Assembly: GCA_050950025.1 (NCBI GenBank)
Contig: JBMNGW010000004.1
Location: 1 to 64,000 of the forward strand
Source of the DNA: JBMNGW01 sp050950025
GTDB taxonomy: Bacteria; Spirochaetota; Spirochaetia; Sphaerochaetales; Sphaerochaetaceae
Length of the DNA: 64,000 bases
Direction of reading: 5' to 3'
Notes under the pieces: generated by a model
What the model saw: only the letters and a program-made list of their open reading frames with translations
Database searches by the model: none
What the model was told of the DNA's origin: nothing
Position numbers and translations under genes: made by a program
In this document: positions 59,852 to 64,000 of the stretch, piece by piece
Position numbering within the stretch: the first letter of the stretch is position 1
How the letters are laid out: every line of letters starts with the position of its first letter

Positions 59852-61456
59852 ATGAGTAGAAGCGAAACTTTCTTGTGGTATGATTTGGAAACATTTGGTT
59901 TAAATCCCCGTTATGATCGCATCGCCCAATTTGCTGCCGTACGCACCGATTCTGATTTGAAAGTCATCGGCGAGCCGACGCTTTTATACTGTCGCCTTAG
60001 TGACGATTATTTACCCGACCCCTTGGCGTGCATGGTTACCGGTATAACGCCTCAAAAAGTTACTACCTTGGGCCTAAAAGAGAGTGAGTTCATCCAAGCT
60101 ATAAATGAGCTGATGAGTGTGCCAAGAACATGCAGTGTCGGCTATAACAGTTTAAAATTCGATGATGAATTTATCAGAAATACCCTCTTTCGCAATTTTC
60201 TGGACCCGTACAAAAGAGAATATGATAAAGGAAACAGCCGCTGGGATTTGCTGGATCTTGTCAGAGCTGCCCACGATTTTGGTGATCAGAAAATCTCCTG
60301 GCCCAAAAAAGAGAGTGGAATTACTTCCTGCAAATTAACTGATTTAACCGCAGCCAACGCCATTTCGCATGAAGGGGCCCATGATGCCTTAAGCGATGTA
60401 TGGGCAACATTGAATTTGGCTCGCCTGATTAAAACTCATCAGCCCAAACTGTTCTCCTACTACTTAAAACTAAGAAACAAACAGGCCGCCAAAGAGATGC
60501 TTAGCGTGCCGATGGGAGAGCCGGTAGTCTATACCGCTGCCCCTTTTACCCGAAAAGAGGGATTTTCCACAGTTGTGATGCCCCTTAGTAGCAGCTCACT
60601 AAACAGCAATGTCATTTATGTGTTTGACCTTCTTCAAGATCCCCAAGGGCTGCTTGCGGCCAGCAGAAATTACCAGCACCTTGAACATCTGCAACAACGA
60701 GAATTAAGCTTCAGAGCTATCACACAACAGCTGTATGAGATGCTACAAAGTGACTCTTTTGACAAACGGACTCTTACGTCAGTCTATGAGCATTTGCAAG
60801 AAGCTGCCGACTTACTTGGCTCTTTGCCCCATCAGATTGACGGTTCAGCCAATCTTCTTGCCCAAAAAGGGGTCTATAGAATTGCTTTAAATCGCTCGCC
60901 GTTTCTCTCTCCTTTATCAGTACTCACTAACGAGCGGTTGGCAAAGCTCCAAATTGATATGGACCTTATTGAGCATCGTAGCTCACTGTTACGCCAAGAT
61001 GAGATGCTGGGTGTAAACATCCGAAAATTAGCCGACCAAGAGGAATACCCCAGTGTTGCCGATGTCGATTTTACCCTCTACTCAGGCCCTTTTTTCTCGC
61101 AAGCTGATGAGAGATTGTTTGCCCAAATTCGTCAAACAAAGGCTGCAGAACTGTGGAAGATGCGGTTTGATTTCAACGATGCGCGTGCTCATCAAATGCT
61201 GTGGCGCTTTTTATGTCGCAACTGGTCCGAAGAATTGGATGCTAAACGGCAAAAAGAGTGGCAGAGTTTTTGTGCTGAAAGGATTATCAGTCCGCCAGGC
61301 GGAGCTCAGGTAAACCTCTCCTTTTATGCCCGAAAAATAGAAGAACACTTGCAATCAAAAGAGACTGAGCCCCATCTTAAAGAAGTTTTGCATGAGCTTA
61401 AGCTTTATGGAAAAGAACTTTGTCACCGAATTGGCCTGACGTATCCTGAGCAGTAA
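59852..61456 (+). CDS. sbcB: Exodeoxyribonuclease I
   Basis: A 534-residue single-strand 3'-5' exonuclease. DnaQ-fold motifs: WYDLETFGLNPRYDRIAQFA (D-x-E), YNSLKFDDEFIRNTLF, and HEGAHDALSDVWAT (H-x-x-x-H-D). The fold then has an SH3-like and helical C-terminal half, as in E. coli ExoI. The ATG at 59852 is preferred over 59810 because of the promoter layout. Confidence 0.9.
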   Translation: MSRSETFLWYDLETFGLNPRYDRIAQFAAVRTDSDLKVIGEPTLLYCRLSDDYLPDPLACMVTGITPQKVTTLGLKESEFIQAINELMSVPRTCSVGYNSLKFDDEFIRNTLFRNFLDPYKREYDKGNSRWDLLDLVRAAHDFGDQKISWPKKESGITSCKLTDLTAANAISHEGAHDALSDVWATLNLARLIKTHQPKLFSYYLKLRNKQAAKEMLSVPMGEPVVYTAAPFTRKEGFSTVVMPLSSSSLNSNVIYVFDLLQDPQGLLAASRNYQHLEHLQQRELSFRAITQQLYEMLQSDSFDKRTLTSVYEHLQEAADLLGSLPHQIDGSANLLAQKGVYRIALNRSPFLSPLSVLTNERLAKLQIDMDLIEHRSSLLRQDEMLGVNIRKLADQEEYPSVADVDFTLYSGPFFSQADERLFAQIRQTKAAELWKMRFDFNDARAHQMLWRFLCRNWSEELDAKRQKEWQSFCAERIISPPGGAQVNLSFYARKIEEHLQSKETEPHLKEVLHELKLYGKELCHRIGLTYPEQ

Positions 61457-61508
61457 ACGGTTGCTTAGCTCCCGTTTCTGTGCTTATATACCTCTTTAGG
61501 AGCGTGTT

Positions 61509-62909
61509 ATGAGAGAAAAAGGGAGCATTGGCAACGGAGTTATGGCTTCGTATGGTGTTGGCAAGTTTTTGGCCGAATTCCTTACGGGAGCTTTTGGGGC
61601 AATCGTTTTTAAGTTCTATGAAACAGAGATTGGATTGGCAGCCGGGTATGCTGCTTTGGCCACCATCATCTATTCGTTGTGGAATGCCATTAACGACCCT
61701 ATCATTGGGTTTTTGACCAACCGCAACGCCCCTTTTTCAGCAAAACTGGGACGTCGCTTTCCTTGGATTATTATTGGGCTCCTTTTAAGCGCCTTCTCTT
61801 TTGTCCTTATTTTCAGTGTTCCCCACTCTTGGCAAGCAACAGCTAAAACCAACCCTTTACCTGTTTTCTTGTGGATGGTTTTGACCATTTGCCTCTATGA
61901 TGGTTTTTACTCCCTGTGGGAAGTTAATTACCAATCGGTGTATCCTGATAAATTTAGAACTCATAGTGAACGAACCCGCTCAGCAGCGATTGCCACTGCA
62001 GTCGGTGTATTGGGAGTAGCTGCCGGTTTTGTTGTTCCTCCGCTGTTTTTCCGCTACGGAGAGCCGCAAACCTACCTTCAAAGTGGTTGGGTCATTGCCG
62101 CTTTTGTCGTTGGGGGCTCTTTGTTGATTATTCCGGGAGTCAAAGAAACCAAAGGGATGATTCACCGCTTTTTAGTGGCTAAAGAGGAGCAACACGAAAA
62201 AAGGGAGGCCCAAGCCCGCTTTTTCCCCTCGATGGTGCGAGCTTTACGCCACCGTGATTTTTTGGCTTTCATTTTGCTGTTGTTTTTGTATCAATCAGGA
62301 ACAATGTGTATGACCAGCTCAATCCACTATGTGGGTAATTACATCCTCAATGTTCCCAGCAGCGGTACCACCGTTATTTTTGCCGGTATGCTTGGCGGCT
62401 CACTTATTTCAATTCCTCTGTGGGCCTTGTTGGCCAAGCGGATGAAAAACAACCAGAGAATGCTTTTGATTACCAGCTTAGTCATGGCCCTCTTTTCCTT
62501 TCCGATGACCTTTATCAGCACAATAGGAGGGTTCACCCTCTTTATGGGATTATGGGGGTTGGGCTTTGGGGGATTTTGGACGTTTATGGCCCCGGCTATG
62601 GCCGATATCGTGGATGAGATTGTCGTTAAGGAGGAGCGTAGGGACGACGGAATTCTGATGGGAATCAGAGCCTTCTTCATGCGCTTTTCCTATGCCAGCC
62701 AAGCCATAGTGTTTTGGCTTATTCACAAAGCAACCGCTTTTGGCGTCGATCCTTACTCACAGGCTGCCAAAAGGGGGATCAGCCTTCATATGGCCGCTGT
62801 CCCTTCCCTCTTTTTTCTCTTAGGTGCTTTAGTCTTTTATAAGCTTAATCGTCTTAATCCTCAGCGTGTTGAAGAAAACAAGGCTCAGTTAGCCGTGCTG
62901 GACATCTAG
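61509..62909 (+). CDS. GPH-family (glycoside-pentoside-hexuronide) sugar transporter
   Basis: A 466-residue membrane protein with 12 hydrophobic segments and the GPH/MFS pattern: NAINDPIIGFLTN near the second helix, AKLGRRFPWIIIG, and a WTFMAPAMADIVDE block. It likely imports a sugar or glycoside by cation symport. Substrate unknown. AGGAG precedes the ATG. Confidence 0.88.
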   Translation: MREKGSIGNGVMASYGVGKFLAEFLTGAFGAIVFKFYETEIGLAAGYAALATIIYSLWNAINDPIIGFLTNRNAPFSAKLGRRFPWIIIGLLLSAFSFVLIFSVPHSWQATAKTNPLPVFLWMVLTICLYDGFYSLWEVNYQSVYPDKFRTHSERTRSAAIATAVGVLGVAAGFVVPPLFFRYGEPQTYLQSGWVIAAFVVGGSLLIIPGVKETKGMIHRFLVAKEEQHEKREAQARFFPSMVRALRHRDFLAFILLLFLYQSGTMCMTSSIHYVGNYILNVPSSGTTVIFAGMLGGSLISIPLWALLAKRMKNNQRMLLITSLVMALFSFPMTFISTIGGFTLFMGLWGLGFGGFWTFMAPAMADIVDEIVVKEERRDDGILMGIRAFFMRFSYASQAIVFWLIHKATAFGVDPYSQAAKRGISLHMAAVPSLFFLLGALVFYKLNRLNPQRVEENKAQLAVLDI

Positions 62910-62928
62910 AGGACCAAATCGGTATACT
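62899..62928 (+). promoter_or_regulatory. Promoter of prfA
   Basis: TGGACA (62899-62904), 18 bases, TATACT (62923-62928). A perfect 9-pair inverted repeat (CTGTGCCAA 62932-62940 / TTGGCACAG 62955-62963) follows and reaches the ribosome binding site AGGAG at 62962. Confidence 0.5.
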
Positions 62929-62973
62929 TGGCTGTGCCAAAAAAGCTCTGCTTGTTGGCACAGGAGTTACGAG

Positions 62974-64000
62974 ATGATTGAAATTTTGCAGAAGTTTGCC
63001 CCCCGTTTCCAAGAGCTGGAACAGCGGCTGGCTGACCCTGCCATAATGAAAGACTTAACCGCCTATCGCTCTTTAATGCAAGAACGCTCCCATCTTGAGC
63101 CCATTATGGAATCTTTGGCTACCTTGCAGCAATTGGCTTCCCAGATAGAGGAAGCTGAACACATGATTGACCAAGAAGATGATGAGCAGCTGATTGAGTT
63201 AGCCAAAGAAGAGTTGGATGAGCTAGTAGAGAAGCAACAAGAGGTAGAACAATACAGCAAAATGCTCCTTGTCCCTGTCGATCCCATGGAAGGGAAGAAC
63301 ATCATTATGGAAATCAGAGCAGGTACTGGTGGCGAAGAGGCTGCTTTGTTTGCCTCTGATTTATTTAAGATGTACAGCCACTTTGCAGAAAGCCATCGCT
63401 GGAAAATTGAAATCATGAGTATGCATGAAACAGGCATCGGCGGCTTTAAAGAGATTATTTTCTCCATTTCAGGAAAAAACGTCTACGGAAACCTCCGCTG
63501 GGAAAGCGGGGTGCACCGTGTACAGCGGGTCCCACAAACTGAATCAGGGGGAAGAATCCACACCTCGGCAGTGACAGTTGCCGTCTTACCCGAAGCCGAA
63601 GAGACCGATATTGAACTTCGTCCCGAAGATTTAAAAATCGATGTGATGCGTTCAAGCGGACCTGGAGGACAATCGGTAAACACGACCGACAGTGCCGTGC
63701 GAGTTACCCACTTGCCGACCAATATGGTCGTCATCTGTCAAGATGAGAAATCGCAGATTAAAAATAGAGCCAAAGCTTTACGAGTACTACGTTCTCGCCT
63801 CTACGATTTGGAGCAGGAGAAAAAACGGCAAGAAAGGGCCGAGAACCGCAAAAACCAAGTCGGTTCGGGCGACCGCTCCGAGCGGATTAGAACCTATAAT
63901 TTCCCCAAAACCGCTTAACTGACCATAGAATTAACCTTACCCTTTATAAACTGGAACAGGCACTTGCCGGAGAGCTGGAAGAGGTCCTTGATGCCTTAAA
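62974..64000 (+). CDS. prfA: Peptide chain release factor 1, partial and with one frame change
   Basis: RF1 ends translation at UAA and UAG. The GGQ motif is in SSGPGGQSVNTTDSAVR (~residue 230), and the PAxT/PVT-type tripeptide lies in the middle domain. The frame reads RIRTYNFPKTA and stops at 63918. Adding one C to the CCCC run at 63903-63906 gives NFPQNRLTDHRINLTLYKL, the conserved family ending, and the frame then stays open to the window edge. An essential gene broken like this points to sequence error. AGGAG precedes the ATG. Confidence 0.9.

Noticed and set aside
1..64000. CRISPR arrays, insertion sequences, prophage or rRNA
   Set aside because: No regularly spaced repeats, transposase, integrase or phage genes, nor rRNA sequences were recognised on either strand.

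Overview
The window looks like a chromosomal segment of an anaerobic, fermentative, diderm bacterium, most likely a spirochaete of the Sphaerochaeta/Treponema/Spirochaeta type. This is inferred from gene content: an ODP-like flavodiiron relative, an archaeal-type UMP kinase, a eukaryote-like hexokinase, an MMPL exporter operon with an outer-membrane protein, LPP20-type lipoproteins, and a ferredoxin-linked 2-oxoacid pathway. No rRNA, phage, IS element or CRISPR array was seen.

Layout. 1-3000: PAS/GGDEF/HD-GYP signalling genes. 3000-4100: ODP-like diiron protein and an FMN split-barrel protein. 4058-8701 (minus): operon vorD-vorB-vorAC-buk-ptb, which would convert branched-chain or other 2-oxoacids to acyl-CoA, acyl-phosphate and ATP; buk and ptb are riddled with frame changes. 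8992-12470: acyl-CoA synthetase and a DUF1858-DUF438 pair. 12508-15797: pgl-zwf and an alpha-oxoamine synthase. 15949-24000: small regulators, a PlsC-like acyltransferase, rhodanese, a GGDEF/EAL protein, YjbQ, a second DUF438-like protein with a cupin, and an MBL hydrolase. 24139-27037: envelope lipoproteins and beta-barrel candidates. 27176-30400: crcB, then an ABC transporter cassette and a dead gene fragment bracketed by an imperfect direct repeat, ending at tRNA-Val(GAC). 31962-38190: MMPL exporter, LolA-like protein, outer-membrane protein, DUF2147 protein and a membrane LuxR regulator in one direction. 38187-44993 (minus): capD-like, loaP/nusG-like, sbcD and sbcC in overlapping order. 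45088-49294: aminotransferase, PRPP synthetase, argH. 49391-55958: lipoprotein, trxA, ssb, UMP kinase, PflX-like radical SAM protein, patatin, a nucleosidase and a pyridoxamine kinase. 56030-64000: phosphoglucomutase, hexokinase, exonuclease I, a GPH sugar transporter and prfA (partial).

Two window-wide points. First, single-base indels break many otherwise well-conserved genes, including prfA and trxA, and add bases to the tRNA. The simplest reading is consensus error rather than true pseudogenes, although the fragment at 29995-30262 has substitution-type stops and does look genuinely dead. Second, at least six genes have a -10 box placed so that transcription would start on or next to the start codon and lack a Shine-Dalgarno, so leaderless mRNAs appear common here.
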